Positions 41,365 to 50,049 of a DNA stretch of 64,000 nt are shown here, piece by piece. Each line of letters begins with the position of its first letter. The stretch's first letter is position 1. The stretch spans positions 434,001 through 498,000 of the forward strand of contig JACRBN010000025.1 of the NCBI GenBank assembly GCA_016213105.1. Reading direction: 5' to 3'. The notes beneath the pieces were generated by a model, which was given only the letters and a program-made list of their open reading frames with translations, was not told where the DNA came from and did no database searches. The position numbers and the translations under genes were made by a program. This DNA comes from Chloroflexota bacterium. Its GTDB lineage: Bacteria; Chloroflexota; Anaerolineae; Anaerolineales; Villigracilaceae.

Positions 41365-42962
41365 GACATCTCCGAGTTCCAGACCCACTCGCCGCCAACC
41401 ATTGTGGAAAATGATTGCATGGATAATAGATCATCGGGCGGACAGGCAAAGGGGTCTCGCTCCAAAACAATTAGGTCGGCCAGGTAGCCTGGCGCAAGCA
41501 TGCCAAGCCTGTGTTCGGCATTGGCGGCATAGGCCGCGCCCACGGTGTAGGCGGAGACGGCTTCAGCCGGGGTCAATCTTTGTTCGGGGTACCAGCCCTC
41601 AGGGCCGGGCGTCCCGTCGGGGCGGCGGCGCGTAATGGCGGCATGCAATCCAAAAAACGGATTGGGCGATTCGACCGGCGCATCCGACCCAAAGGCCAGG
41701 TGTGCGCCGTGCTGGAGCTGCGTCCGCCAGGCATAGGCCAGCGCGGAGCGGCCGCCCCAGTAGCGGTCGGCCGTCAGCATATCCGAGGTGGCGTGGATCG
41801 GCTGCATGGAGGCGACCACGTTCAACTGCGCCAGGCGCGCGGCATCGTCGGGGTGCAGCACCTGCACGTGCTCGATGCGATGGCGCAGGTGGGGCAGGCC
41901 GCGTTCGCTCTCGTAGGCGCGCAACTGCTCGAAGGCATCCAGCACCTCGTGGTTGGCGCGGTCGCCGATGGCGTGGACGGTCATGCTCAAACCTACGTCG
42001 GCGGCCTGGCGGCAATGCTCGAAGAGCTGCTCGGCGTCCATATTCAGGATACCGCGATTCTCAGGCTCATTCAAGTAGGGCTGGAACATGGCCGCGGTGC
42101 GCGGGCCGAGGGCACCGTCCATGAAGGCCTTGACCGAGCCGATCCACAACATATCGTTGCCGAAGCCCGTGCGCAGGCCCAGCGCGTTGGCGTGGTCGAG
42201 GTCGCTGACGGGCAGGTTCTTGTTGACGCGCAGTTTGAGTCGGCCGTGCGCATCGAGGAATTGCAAGGCCATGAAGCTCAGGCGGCGGTCGAAATCGTGG
42301 ACACCCGTCAGGCCCATGCGCCAAAAAACGGACTGGGCCTTTTCGATGGCGTCCGCCAACGCCTCGACGGTGGGTTCGGGCATGACGCGGTCAATCAGCC
42401 CCATGGCGCTTTCAAGCAGGATACCCGTGGGACGGCCGGCTTCGTCGCGCTGGATCTTTCCATCCACGGGGTCGGGCGTATTGACGGTGATGCCCGCCAG
42501 ATTAAGCGCGGCGCTATTGGCCCAGGCGGCGTGCAGGGATTTGGCGGTCAGGTAGACGGGATGATTCGGCGCGATGGCGTCCAAGTCGGCGGCGGAGGGA
42601 AAGCCCTCACCCGCCAGCCCCCACGGATTTTGATTCCAACCGTGACCCAGCACCCATGCGCCGGACGGAGTCGTTTTCACACGCGCGGCCACACGCTGAA
42701 GACATTCCTCCAGCGTGTCGGTCTCGCAGTCGATTTTTTGCAAACCCAGGGAATAATATTGAAGATGCAAATGCGCGTCGGTCAGGCCCGGCAGGACAGC
42801 GCGTCCGCGCAGGTCCAGCGCTTCGACCCTGCCCCCCGCCAGGCCAAGCAGGTCATCCTTATCCCCCACGGCCAGAATCCGCCCGCGGTCCACCAGCAAC
42901 GCAGACGCGCCGGGGTGCGCGGGATCGAAGGTGTAAATGCGGGCGTTGAAGAGCAGTTTCAT
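41361..42962 (-). CDS. YtcJ-like amidohydrolase
   Basis: This 533-residue metal-dependent hydrolase has the first metal motif DAHLHLQ (H64, H66), a possible carbamylated lysine in SVKAFMDGALG, HAIGDRAN, HRIEHVQV and the final FGSDAPVESPNPF. It belongs to the YtcJ/imidazolonepropionase-like amidohydrolase_3 group, and the substrate is not known. It starts two bases after the parB stop and is coupled to the MshEN-kinase gene. Its role among signalling genes is unclear. Confidence 0.92.
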   Translation of the reverse strand: MKLLFNARIYTFDPAHPGASALLVDRGRILAVGDKDDLLGLAGGRVEALDLRGRAVLPGLTDAHLHLQYYSLGLQKIDCETDTLEECLQRVAARVKTTPSGAWVLGHGWNQNPWGLAGEGFPSAADLDAIAPNHPVYLTAKSLHAAWANSAALNLAGITVNTPDPVDGKIQRDEAGRPTGILLESAMGLIDRVMPEPTVEALADAIEKAQSVFWRMGLTGVHDFDRRLSFMALQFLDAHGRLKLRVNKNLPVSDLDHANALGLRTGFGNDMLWIGSVKAFMDGALGPRTAAMFQPYLNEPENRGILNMDAEQLFEHCRQAADVGLSMTVHAIGDRANHEVLDAFEQLRAYESERGLPHLRHRIEHVQVLHPDDAARLAQLNVVASMQPIHATSDMLTADRYWGGRSALAYAWRTQLQHGAHLAFGSDAPVESPNPFFGLHAAITRRRPDGTPGPEGWYPEQRLTPAEAVSAYTVGAAYAANAEHRLGMLAPGYLADLIVLERDPFACPPDDLLSMQSFSTMVGGEWVWNSEMS

Positions 42963-42964
42963 GG

Positions 42965-43816
42965 TCAGGTGAGTTTACCCAACAAGGCATCCAGTTCTTC
43001 GTCAGAGTAGTAGTGGATGGTGACCGTGCCGCCTTTTTTGCCGTGCCGCAGCAGGACCTTCGTCCCGAGGCTGGCGCGCAGGCGCTGCTCGATCTCATCC
43101 AGGTCGGGGTTGGGCCCGGTCTTCTTCTTCGCCGAGGGTTTGGCGCCCCCCAGCTTTTTCACCAGGCCTTCGGTCTGGCGCACGCTCATATCCAGTTTGA
43201 GGACGGTCTGCAGGGCCGCCTCCTGCGCGCGGACGGAGGACAGGCCCAGCAGGGCGCGGGCGTGCCCCTCGCTGATCTTGCTGTCGACCAGGGCCTGCTT
43301 TACAGCGGGAGCCACGCCCAGCAGACGCAGGGTGTTGGTCACCGCCACGCGGCTCTTGCCCACGCGCTTGGCGACGGCTTCGTGCGAGAGACCGAAATCC
43401 TCGGTCAATTGACGGTAGGCTTCGGCTTCTTCGAGCGCGTTCAAGTCGGCGCGCTGGATGTTTTCGATCAGAGCCAGTTCGAGCAGTTCCTGTTTCGTGA
43501 CCTGGCGCGTGATGACCGGGACGGTCTTGAGTCCCGCCAGCTTGGAGGCCTGCAAACGCCGTTCGCCGGCGATGAGCTGATAGATCCCGCCGTCGACGGC
43601 CATGACGACCAGCGGCTGGAGCACGCCGTGCTCGCGAATCGAGTCGGCCAGCTCCGCCAGGTCGGTTTCACTAAAGTGGATGCGCGGCTGGTGCGGGTTC
43701 GGCTGGATCAACTCCACCGCAACCTGCATCGCGCCGCCGCCCGTCGATGGGACGGTTGGTTCGCCTGTCGGGATGAGGGCATCCAGACCTTTGCCGAGAC
43801 CGGTATGTTTGGGCAT
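42965..43816 (-). CDS. parB: chromosome partitioning protein ParB
   Basis: This 283-residue CTPase/DNA-binding protein starts GLGKGLDALI, then has the box I/II region (VELIQPNPHQPR, LIAGERRLQASKLAGL, ENIQRADLNALEEAEAY), the helix-turn-helix (LSHEAVAKRVGKSRVAVTNTLRLL) and a C-terminal dimerisation segment. It binds parS sites, none of which I could confirm here. GGAGGAGAC stands directly before the ATG. It follows parA by nine bases. Confidence 0.96.
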   Translation of the reverse strand: MPKHTGLGKGLDALIPTGEPTVPSTGGGAMQVAVELIQPNPHQPRIHFSETDLAELADSIREHGVLQPLVVMAVDGGIYQLIAGERRLQASKLAGLKTVPVITRQVTKQELLELALIENIQRADLNALEEAEAYRQLTEDFGLSHEAVAKRVGKSRVAVTNTLRLLGVAPAVKQALVDSKISEGHARALLGLSSVRAQEAALQTVLKLDMSVRQTEGLVKKLGGAKPSAKKKTGPNPDLDEIEQRLRASLGTKVLLRHGKKGGTVTIHYYSDEELDALLGKLT

Positions 43817-43825
43817 GTCTCCTCC

Positions 43826-44614
43826 TTAATCCGCCGCGGGGAAAACCGCGCCATCCCCATGCAACAATTCGACCGCCAGCGCATCGTACGCCAGCGCGCC
43901 GGCAGAACCGGGCGCATAGGCCGAGATGGGCAGTCCATACGAGGGCGCCTCAGCCAGGCGGATGCTGCGCGGGATGATGCTCTTGAAGACCTGGCTGGGG
44001 AAGTGGCTGCTGACCTCCTTGACCACGTCGGTGGACAGGTTGGCGCGCTGGTCGAACATGGTCAACACCACGCCGCGCACGCGCAGTTCGGGGAAGAGCG
44101 CCACGCGCACGCGCTGGATGGTCTGGGTCAACTGGCCGAGACCTTCGAGGGCCAGGTATTCGCACTGCACAGGGATGATGACCCCGTCCCGCGCCGCCAC
44201 CAGCCCATTGACGGTCAGCAGGCCGAGCGAGGGCGGACAATCGATCAGGATGTAATCGTAGCGGCCGTCGAGTCCTTCGAGGGCGCGCTTCAAGCGCATC
44301 TCGCGCGCCAGCTCGTCGACCAGTTCCACCTCCGCGCCTGCCAGGGCCTGTGAGGAGGGCAGCAGCGCCATTTTCAGGCGTTCGTTCATCAGCAGGCTGG
44401 CCGGCGGGACGGTCAGGTTCAAGAGGGATTCGTACGTGCCGCTCTGCACGACGCGTTTGTCCACGCCCAGGCAGGAGGTGGCGTTGGCCTGCGGATCGAG
44501 GTCGACCACCAGCACGCGCTGTCCATGTTTGGCCAGGTATGAACCAAGGTTGATGGTGGTCGTGGTTTTGCCCACGCCGCCTTTTTGATTTACGAACGAA
44601 TAAATACGGGTCAA
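43826..44614 (-). CDS. parA: chromosome partitioning ATPase ParA (Soj)
   Basis: This 262-residue ATPase has the deviant Walker A FVNQKGGVGKTTT, the DLDPQANAT strand, the IDCPPSLGLLTVN motif and a C-terminal region typical of Soj/ParA. With ParB it moves the origin region. The start is TTG at 44614, with GGAGG seven bases upstream and a TTGA overlap with the PfkB gene's stop. An in-frame ATG further upstream lies inside that gene and gives an implausible N-terminus. Confidence 0.95.
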   Translation of the reverse strand: MTRIYSFVNQKGGVGKTTTTINLGSYLAKHGQRVLVVDLDPQANATSCLGVDKRVVQSGTYESLLNLTVPPASLLMNERLKMALLPSSQALAGAEVELVDELAREMRLKRALEGLDGRYDYILIDCPPSLGLLTVNGLVAARDGVIIPVQCEYLALEGLGQLTQTIQRVRVALFPELRVRGVVLTMFDQRANLSTDVVKEVSSHFPSQVFKSIIPRSIRLAEAPSYGLPISAYAPGSAGALAYDALAVELLHGDGAVFPAAD

Positions 44615-45462
44615 GATAAAACCTCCATCAAACAGGCCTGGACTTCGCTCTGGGTGGGAATGCCCGCCAGGCCCGGGCGGGTCACAGAATAGGCCGCGAA
44701 CTGGGTGGCGAAACGGGCCGCCTCCCATGGGTCGCGGGTGGCGTACATGCGAGTGAAGAATGCGGCAGCATAGATGTCGCCCGCGCCAGTGGAATCGACT
44801 TCGTCCATCTTCGGCACAGGGAAGCGGCGGCGGTCGCCGTGCCAGTACAGCACGGAACCGGCCGCGCCCTCGGTCACAGCCAGGACGCGCACGTGATGCG
44901 CGAAGAATTCGATCTGCTCCTCGTCGCCGCCCACATCCTCGCGGCTGATGACCATCGCGCCAGCGTGCGGCAGGACGCTTTCAGCCTCCTCCCACGCGCA
45001 CGGGTGGACGTTCCCTGCCGCGTCCCAGGTGCGCAGCCAGCCCTGGGGAGTGAGTCCCACCAGCGGGGCCGAGAACGCGATGGCCGCCTCTGACGATATT
45101 TCCTGCGCCAGCGGCGCGAGGTGAATGATCGGGGCCGAACGCCAGGCGGCCGGCACATGTCCACTGGTCAACGGCTCGGCGCGGTGGTGCAGGATCTGTT
45201 TGCGGCCCAGGGGAGTCTGAATATTCTCGAAGGTGGTGGAGTGCGCGGAGGGCACGCTCACGATGGGAAAACCCGCCAAATCCGCCAGCGGGACATCAGG
45301 CGCGGCGGAGGTGACGATCCCCACCCGCAGCCCGAGGGCGCGCGCCGCCAATGCAGAATAAGACGCCGTCCCACCAAGGCGCGGCCCGGACGGCGTCAGG
45401 TCCACGGTGACGTGACCGACCAACAAATAATCCACCGCTTCCAGCGGGACAAATTCAAGCAT
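44611..45462 (-). CDS. PfkB-family sugar/nucleoside kinase
   Basis: This 283-residue kinase has GHVTVDLTPSG, the glycine pair GGTASYSALAARALG, and the C-terminal PfkB signature VDSTGAGDIYAAAF with the catalytic Asp. Members phosphorylate ribose, fructose or nucleosides; the substrate here is unknown. A TATAAT box ends six bases before the ATG, so it probably heads the parA-parB transcript as a leaderless gene. Its stop overlaps the parA start. Confidence 0.9.
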   Translation of the reverse strand: MLEFVPLEAVDYLLVGHVTVDLTPSGPRLGGTASYSALAARALGLRVGIVTSAAPDVPLADLAGFPIVSVPSAHSTTFENIQTPLGRKQILHHRAEPLTSGHVPAAWRSAPIIHLAPLAQEISSEAAIAFSAPLVGLTPQGWLRTWDAAGNVHPCAWEEAESVLPHAGAMVISREDVGGDEEQIEFFAHHVRVLAVTEGAAGSVLYWHGDRRRFPVPKMDEVDSTGAGDIYAAAFFTRMYATRDPWEAARFATQFAAYSVTRPGLAGIPTQSEVQACLMEVLS

Positions 45463-45468
45463 GAAGGT

Positions 45469-45474
45469 ATTATA
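45469..45474 (-). promoter_or_regulatory. -10 box of the PfkB-parA-parB unit, leaderless type
   Basis: TATAAT on the - strand ends six bases before the ATG at 45462, just after the khpB terminator. Confidence 0.65.
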
Positions 45475-45492
45475 ACGTAGGGGAAAAGAAAA

Positions 45493-45524
45493 GGAAGAAG
45501 GAACGGCGCTGCGCTCCTTCTTCC
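45493..45524 (-). terminator. intrinsic terminator after khpB
   Basis: GGAAGAAGGA (45493-45502) pairs with TCCTTCTTCC (45515-45524). Read on the - strand, the stem is followed by TTTTCTTTTC. It closes the rpmH-khpB unit. Confidence 0.75.
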
Positions 45525-45547
45525 CTGCGTTTCAATCGAAGTAATTC

Positions 45548-46444
45548 CTACGGGTCCCGCGGCTTGATCACAACTTTGCGATGCGGTTCGTCGCCGGTGC
45601 TCTCCGTGGTCACGGACGGGTGGTCGCGCAGTTCCAGGTGCACGATGCGGCGCTCGTTGGAGGGCATCGGTTCGAGGCTGGCGCGGCGGCCGGTCTTTGC
45701 CACCTGGTCGGCCATGCGGCTGGCAAGCTGCCTGATCTGGCGTTCGCGGCGGTTGCGGAAACCCTCCACATCCACCGTCAACTGCACCCATTGCTCGGAT
45801 TCCTTGCCGACCATCAGGGAAGCCACGTATTGGAAAGCGTTCAACGTCTCCGCATGGCGGCCGATCAGGATGCTCAGGTCATCGCCGCGCACATCGACGA
45901 GGATGTTGCGGCGATCCTCGGTGGAATCCTCCATGTAACGGGCCGAGACCTGCGCCCGCAGCTTGAGGTGACCCAGGAGCTTCAAGACGACGGCTTCGGT
46001 GGTATCGAGCAGGGGATCGTTTTCCGTCCGGGCGGGGGGAAGGGCTTCCGCCTTGGGCTTTTCGGCCTTGCGTTTTTCCCTGGCGGGGACCGCCTCGGGC
46101 CTGGGCTTCTCCGCTTTGACGGGAGCAGGTTTGGGGGCCGGTTTGGGTGCTGGAGCGGGGGCGGCCTCGACCCTGGCGGGAGCAGCAGGCCTGGCTGGCT
46201 GGGACGGCTGGGGGGCAGCCTTCGTCTCCGTCCTGGGGGCGACGGGGGGCGCCACTTCCTGCGGACCGAGCACCGTCAGGCGCACACGAACCTGGCGTCC
46301 ACCCAGGCCAAAGAAGCCTTTGTTCCCGGCGTCGAGCACTTCCACCGAGACGGCGTCGGCGGGCAGGCCCAACTGGGACAGGCCCTGTGACAGCGCCTCC
46401 TCGACGGTCGGAGCGATGATCTCAAGTGTAGTTCGCTCACTCAT
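45548..46444 (-). CDS. khpB: RNA-binding protein KhpB (Jag)
   Basis: This 298-residue protein has a Jag N-terminal domain (TVEEALSQGLSQLGLPADAVSVEVLDAGNKGFFGLG, 13-48), a long Ala/Pro/Lys-rich linker (about 60-140), a KH domain (LIGRHAETLNAFQYVASLM) and an R3H domain (LEPMPSNERRIVHLELRDH). KhpB binds RNA and affects cell elongation in Gram-positives. GGAGG precedes the ATG. It lies 10 bases after yidC, its usual neighbour. Confidence 0.95.
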   Translation of the reverse strand: MSERTTLEIIAPTVEEALSQGLSQLGLPADAVSVEVLDAGNKGFFGLGGRQVRVRLTVLGPQEVAPPVAPRTETKAAPQPSQPARPAAPARVEAAPAPAPKPAPKPAPVKAEKPRPEAVPAREKRKAEKPKAEALPPARTENDPLLDTTEAVVLKLLGHLKLRAQVSARYMEDSTEDRRNILVDVRGDDLSILIGRHAETLNAFQYVASLMVGKESEQWVQLTVDVEGFRNRRERQIRQLASRMADQVAKTGRRASLEPMPSNERRIVHLELRDHPSVTTESTGDEPHRKVVIKPRDP

Positions 46445-46454
46445 GGGTGCCTCC

Positions 46455-47234
46455 CTATTTCTTTCGCGCAGGCGGATTTTGTTTGTTGCCGCCGGGCAGC
46501 AGGTTGCGCCAGTTGGCCTTGCCCATCATGGCGTATTGCACGATGCCCAGCAGGTTGCTGGTGATGAAATAGACTGAAAGCCCGGAGGCGAAGGTGAGCG
46601 CAAACCAGAACAGCATCAACGGCATGGTAATGGCCATCGAACTGCTCATGGCGGCGGTCTGATCGTTCGGGTTGGTGCTGGCGGGCATGGTCAGCTTGGA
46701 CTGAATGTAGGTGGTGACACCCACGATGATCGCCAGGGTCGGGATGGCGAAGCCCAGCACCGTGACCGACTCGGGGCGGCCCAGGTCCATCCACAGGAAC
46801 TGGCTGTTGATCGGGATGATCGACTCCACGCTCTGGAAGGGGAAGAGGCTGCGCCCCATTTGCAGCAGTCCCAGCGGCGTGGACGCCAGCGCGCGCGTGA
46901 TGCTCTGGTACAGGCCGATGATGATCGGGAACTGGATCAGGGTGGGCAGACAGGAGCCGAAGGGATTGATGCCCTTTTCCTTGTAGATGCGCATTTGTTC
47001 CTGCGCCAGTTTTTCGCGATCCTTGGCATATTTCTTCTGGATCTCCTGCCATTCCTTGTCGTTCTGCAATTCCTGCATCCCCTGCGCACCCTTCATCTGC
47101 GAAGCGTTGAGCGGCCAGGTGATGACGCGGATCAGAATGGTAAAGAGAATGATCGCGAGACCAAAGTTATGCCCGATGTTGTCGTAAATCCACAACAGCG
47201 TGTTGACAAACAGTGAAATGAAAAACTCCCACAT
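46455..47234 (-). CDS. yidC: membrane protein insertase YidC
   Basis: This 259-residue insertase of the Gram-positive/organelle type lacks the large periplasmic domain of E. coli YidC. It has about five hydrophobic segments, the hydrophilic-groove arginine (ILIRVITWPLNASQ), the cytoplasmic helical loop rich in Lys/Gln (about 48-90) and LPTLIQFPIIIGLYQSI. The C-terminal tail is basic. GAGGTTCCC precedes the ATG. Confidence 0.96.
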   Translation of the reverse strand: MWEFFISLFVNTLLWIYDNIGHNFGLAIILFTILIRVITWPLNASQMKGAQGMQELQNDKEWQEIQKKYAKDREKLAQEQMRIYKEKGINPFGSCLPTLIQFPIIIGLYQSITRALASTPLGLLQMGRSLFPFQSVESIIPINSQFLWMDLGRPESVTVLGFAIPTLAIIVGVTTYIQSKLTMPASTNPNDQTAAMSSSMAITMPLMLFWFALTFASGLSVYFITSNLLGIVQYAMMGKANWRNLLPGGNKQNPPARKK

Positions 47235-47245
47235 GGGAACCTCGT

Positions 47246-48352
47246 TTACTCAGGCTTGAACGGCCAGCGTACGGTGCCGTCCAGGTCCAAAGCCGTCATG
47301 TAAAATTCCGCTCCATTGCTGAGCGGCGCAACCAGGAGCAGGTCGCCGGCCTGGACAGGGGTGGTATACAACTTGCCCTGAATGGCCGCATCCCAGCCCC
47401 GTTTGCCCTGACGGTCATAGGTGTACACGCCGCCCGACTCGGTCGTGACGATGATCTGGTCGCCCATCAGGAGCGGACTGCCGGTGATGGCATCGGCCGG
47501 TTTGGAATTCCAGGCGATCTTGCCGGTGGCGGCATCGAGCGCATACAACTGACCGTCGAGGTCGGCTGCATAGACCGCATCTCCGTCGACCAGGGGCGCG
47601 CCCCAGACCCACTTCTGTGTTTTCGCCTCCCAAAGGATGGAGCCATCGGCGGCGTTCAAGGCGAAGACCTTGGAGGCCAGGGAGCCCACGTAGAGCGTCT
47701 TGCCGTCCGCGCTGAGGGCGGGAGTGCTCACCACCGAACCGCTCAGGTCGGCGGTCCAGGCAACCTTCCGGCTTTCGATGTTGATGGCGTATACGTTATG
47801 GTCGAGCGAAGAGAGGTACAGCATGGCGCCGTCGGTGGTGGGAGTCGACCACAGGTGTCCCCCCTGGCCAATCTCCAGCGACCAGAGCAGTTCACCGCTG
47901 GTCAGATCCACAACGTACAAGGTGCCGTCGTTGTTGGGCGCGTAGACCGTGTTCTCCACCACGAGTGGGGAGGCGATCCAGCGATCCTTGGAGCCCGCGA
48001 AGATACAGGTGGAATCCGGGGTGTTCGTATCCGCGGCGACCTGGGTGGTGTCGATCACGTACAGGCAGTGATCCGTGCCTGCGCTGCCGATGACCATGCG
48101 GCCATCCGCCAGCAGGACGGGGGTGGCATAGAAGGACTTCTTGCTATCCGCCTTTTCAGGGTATCTCCAGAGTTCGGCCCCGTCGCGCAGGCGCACGGCA
48201 TAGATCATGGCGCCATCGGAAAGATAGGCCGTTTGCGCATCCGCGGCCAGCCCGGGCCAATTGGAACCCGTGGCTGAGGATGTGGTGCAGGCGCTGAGCA
48301 GGAGGATGCCAGCCAGGGCCAGGAAAAGCAACGTAAAGCGTTTTGCGTTCAA
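47246..48352 (-). CDS. beta-propeller (PQQ-repeat) lipoprotein
   Basis: This 368-residue exported protein has a signal peptide ending in LLLSAC (lipobox) and about seven PQQ/BamB-like blades, each with a 'lyA.dl.tG.l.W' pattern (GDAVYAADLDGQLYALDAATGKIAWN, TVYAPNNDGTLYVVDLTSGELLW). The start is TTG. The copy at 48352 is eight bases from AGGAGG. The TTG two codons earlier is too close. It sits between yidD and yidC, where other bacteria have no such gene. A scaffold role in membrane-protein assembly is possible. Confidence 0.87.
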   Translation of the reverse strand: MNAKRFTLLFLALAGILLLSACTTSSATGSNWPGLAADAQTAYLSDGAMIYAVRLRDGAELWRYPEKADSKKSFYATPVLLADGRMVIGSAGTDHCLYVIDTTQVAADTNTPDSTCIFAGSKDRWIASPLVVENTVYAPNNDGTLYVVDLTSGELLWSLEIGQGGHLWSTPTTDGAMLYLSSLDHNVYAINIESRKVAWTADLSGSVVSTPALSADGKTLYVGSLASKVFALNAADGSILWEAKTQKWVWGAPLVDGDAVYAADLDGQLYALDAATGKIAWNSKPADAITGSPLLMGDQIIVTTESGGVYTYDRQGKRGWDAAIQGKLYTTPVQAGDLLLVAPLSNGAEFYMTALDLDGTVRWPFKPE

Positions 48353-48364
48353 GAACAAAACCTC

Positions 48365-48655
48365 CTAGGGAACAGGGTCGTAGCCCCCGTCGTTGAACGG
48401 GTTACAACGAAGCACGCGCCAGGTCGCCATCAGGGAGCCTTTCAGCGCGCCGTATTTGTAAACGGCCTGGTACCCGTAGTGGGAACAGGACGGATAAAAG
48501 CGGCAGGTGTTCGCAGGAAGGCCCGTGGAAATGGTCTTTTGATACAGACGGATCAAGGCCAGCAGCAGGATGCGCGGCCAGTTCGCGAGCGTGCGCGGCA
48601 TATCCCGCAAACGCGGCTCGTTCGGGTAATCGTGCAAATGAAATTCAGGCTTCAT
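48365..48655 (-). CDS. yidD: membrane protein insertion efficiency factor YidD
   Basis: This 96-residue protein has the YidD core [35 protein letters not shown] and [27 protein letters not shown], with three conserved cysteines. An N-terminal extension of about 25 residues precedes the core. The ATG at 48655 overlaps the rnpA end by 11 bases. It assists YidC-linked insertion. Confidence 0.96.
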   Translation of the reverse strand: MKPEFHLHDYPNEPRLRDMPRTLANWPRILLLALIRLYQKTISTGLPANTCRFYPSCSHYGYQAVYKYGALKGSLMATWRVLRCNPFNDGGYDPVP

Positions 48656-48992
48656 GCGAGGGAATCAAGCCGGCACGGCGGAGCAGGGTGGTGAGAGCCA
48701 TGCGGGTTTCTTCAAGGGAGGCAACGGCCAAGCCCGGGCGGGCGATCAGGATCACATCCCAACCAGGCGGAAGACCGGGCAGAATGGGCCGCACCGCTTC
48801 GCGCAACAGACGCTTGGCACGATTGCGTTGAACGGCATTTCCCACCATGCGCCCGGCAGCAACTCCCAGCCTTACCCGTGGAAGCTCGGCAGCCTGGGCT
48901 ACCAACACAACAAGCGGGTGCGCATAGGACTTTCCACTTTGCCGCACCCGCTTGAAATCATCCGACCGGGTCAGACGAAACTTGCGCTGCAC
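48645..48992 (-). CDS. rnpA: ribonuclease P protein component RnpA
   Basis: This 115-residue protein is the protein subunit of RNase P, which matures the 5' ends of tRNAs. It starts [19 protein letters not shown] and has the RNR motif [18 protein letters not shown]. The start is GTG at 48992, with GAGG five to six bases upstream. It lies 51 bases after rpmH as usual. Confidence 0.96.
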   Translation of the reverse strand: MQRKFRLTRSDDFKRVRQSGKSYAHPLVVLVAQAAELPRVRLGVAAGRMVGNAVQRNRAKRLLREAVRPILPGLPPGWDVILIARPGLAVASLEETRMALTTLLRRAGLIPSHEA

Positions 48993-49043
48993 CCGTACCT
49001 CACAAGCTGGGGTATCCCTGCCTGCGTTTTATGTCGGCCCGCG

Positions 49044-49214
49044 CTACCAATGAATACGCTTGACGTGTTCGTTGGAGCGGACGGTCAGTTTATTGCGGCC
49101 TTTGAGGCGGCGGCGCTTGAGCACGTTGCGGCCATCAGCCGAGGCCATGCGCTGGCGAAAACCATGCACGCGCACGCGGCGTCGAATTTTGGGTTGATAG
49201 GTTCGCTTGGTCAT
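49044..49214 (-). CDS. rpmH: 50S ribosomal protein L34
   Basis: A 56-codon frame encodes a very basic protein starting [19 protein letters not shown], with [17 protein letters not shown] and ending HVKRIHW. This is L34, slightly longer than the usual 44-47 residues because of a C-terminal tail. GTGAGGAA precedes the ATG at 49214. It heads the rpmH-rnpA-yidD-lipoprotein-yidC-khpB unit and has a good promoter about 105 bases upstream. Confidence 0.96.
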   Translation of the reverse strand: MTKRTYQPKIRRRVRVHGFRQRMASADGRNVLKRRRLKGRNKLTVRSNEHVKRIHW

Positions 49215-49318
49215 TCGAGACGTTCCTCACTTAAAAGATAATTGCAAGTCCCGTGGTTCAGGAAAACCCGCTGTCGGGCCTTCATCGGGAACGAGCTGGC
49301 GGTTTAGACTGGCGCGAT

Positions 49319-49348
49319 ATTATACCGTAGGGGTCACGATTCGGTCAA
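49319..49348 (-). promoter_or_regulatory. promoter of the rpmH operon
   Basis: On the - strand TTGACC (49343-49348) and TATAAT (49319-49324) are 18 bases apart. The transcript would have a leader of about 100 bases before rpmH. I see no DnaA-box cluster there. Confidence 0.75.
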
Positions 49349-49355
49349 ACGGGAA

Positions 49356-50048
49356 TCAGCGCTCCGCGTCGCGGTGCGGATGGGTGGCCGCGGTCAGCAT
49401 ACCGGCCAACTGGGAGGCGGCGCTGGGGCTGGTGATGGCCAGCACCTCGTCCCATTCCTTCAGGACCGTGCTCCCGCGCGGCAGGGTCATCTGCCCATCG
49501 CGGATGACGGCGGCGATGATGCACTCGTCGGGCAGGCCGAGATCCTTGAGGGCAACGCCGATGGCGCGGGCGCCAGGCTCGACCTTCTCCTCCACCAGCG
49601 AATAACGCCCATGACGGATCTTGAGCAGGGTCATCATGTCGCCCAAGGACATCTCCTCGCGGATCAGGCTGGAAAGCACGTTGGCCTGGTTGAGGGCCAC
49701 ATCCACGTGGAAGGTCTGGTTGAACATCCACTCGTTGCGCGGATTGTTGATGCGCGCGATGGTGCGCGGCACGTTGAAGCGCGTACGCGCCATGAAGCAC
49801 AGCACCAGGTTGGTGGCGTCGTCGGCAGTGCAGGCCGCCATGACATGCGCCTGGTTGATGCCCGCCGCGACCAGGGTATCGGGGTCGGTTGCGGAGCCTT
49901 CGTAAATGGCTTCGGTGGGCAATTCCTGGTGAAGATGGACAAGCAGTTCGGGGCGGTTTTCGATCAACCGCACTTTGTAACCTTCAGATAACAGCAGGGT
50001 GGCCAGTTGCATTCCGGTGCGGCCGCCGCCGGCGATTACTACATACAT
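49356..50048 (-). CDS. TrkA-type RCK potassium-channel regulator (second copy)
   Basis: This 230-residue cytoplasmic protein has an NAD-binding RCK_N domain (YVVIAGGGRTGMQLATLLLSEGYKVRLIE with the terminal acidic residue) and an RCK_C domain (EPGARAIGVALKDLGLPDECIIAAVIRDGQMTLPRGSTVLKEWDEVLAI). Such proteins gate potassium transporters in response to nucleotides. It starts one base after the stop of a related gene, and both follow a potassium importer gene. Confidence 0.93.
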   Translation of the reverse strand: MYVVIAGGGRTGMQLATLLLSEGYKVRLIENRPELLVHLHQELPTEAIYEGSATDPDTLVAAGINQAHVMAACTADDATNLVLCFMARTRFNVPRTIARINNPRNEWMFNQTFHVDVALNQANVLSSLIREEMSLGDMMTLLKIRHGRYSLVEEKVEPGARAIGVALKDLGLPDECIIAAVIRDGQMTLPRGSTVLKEWDEVLAITSPSAASQLAGMLTAATHPHRDAER

Positions 50049-50049
50049 G

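Noticed and set aside
49215-49355. oriC upstream of rpmH
   Set aside because: No dnaA gene and no cluster of TTATCCACA-like boxes. The region is explained by a promoter and leader.
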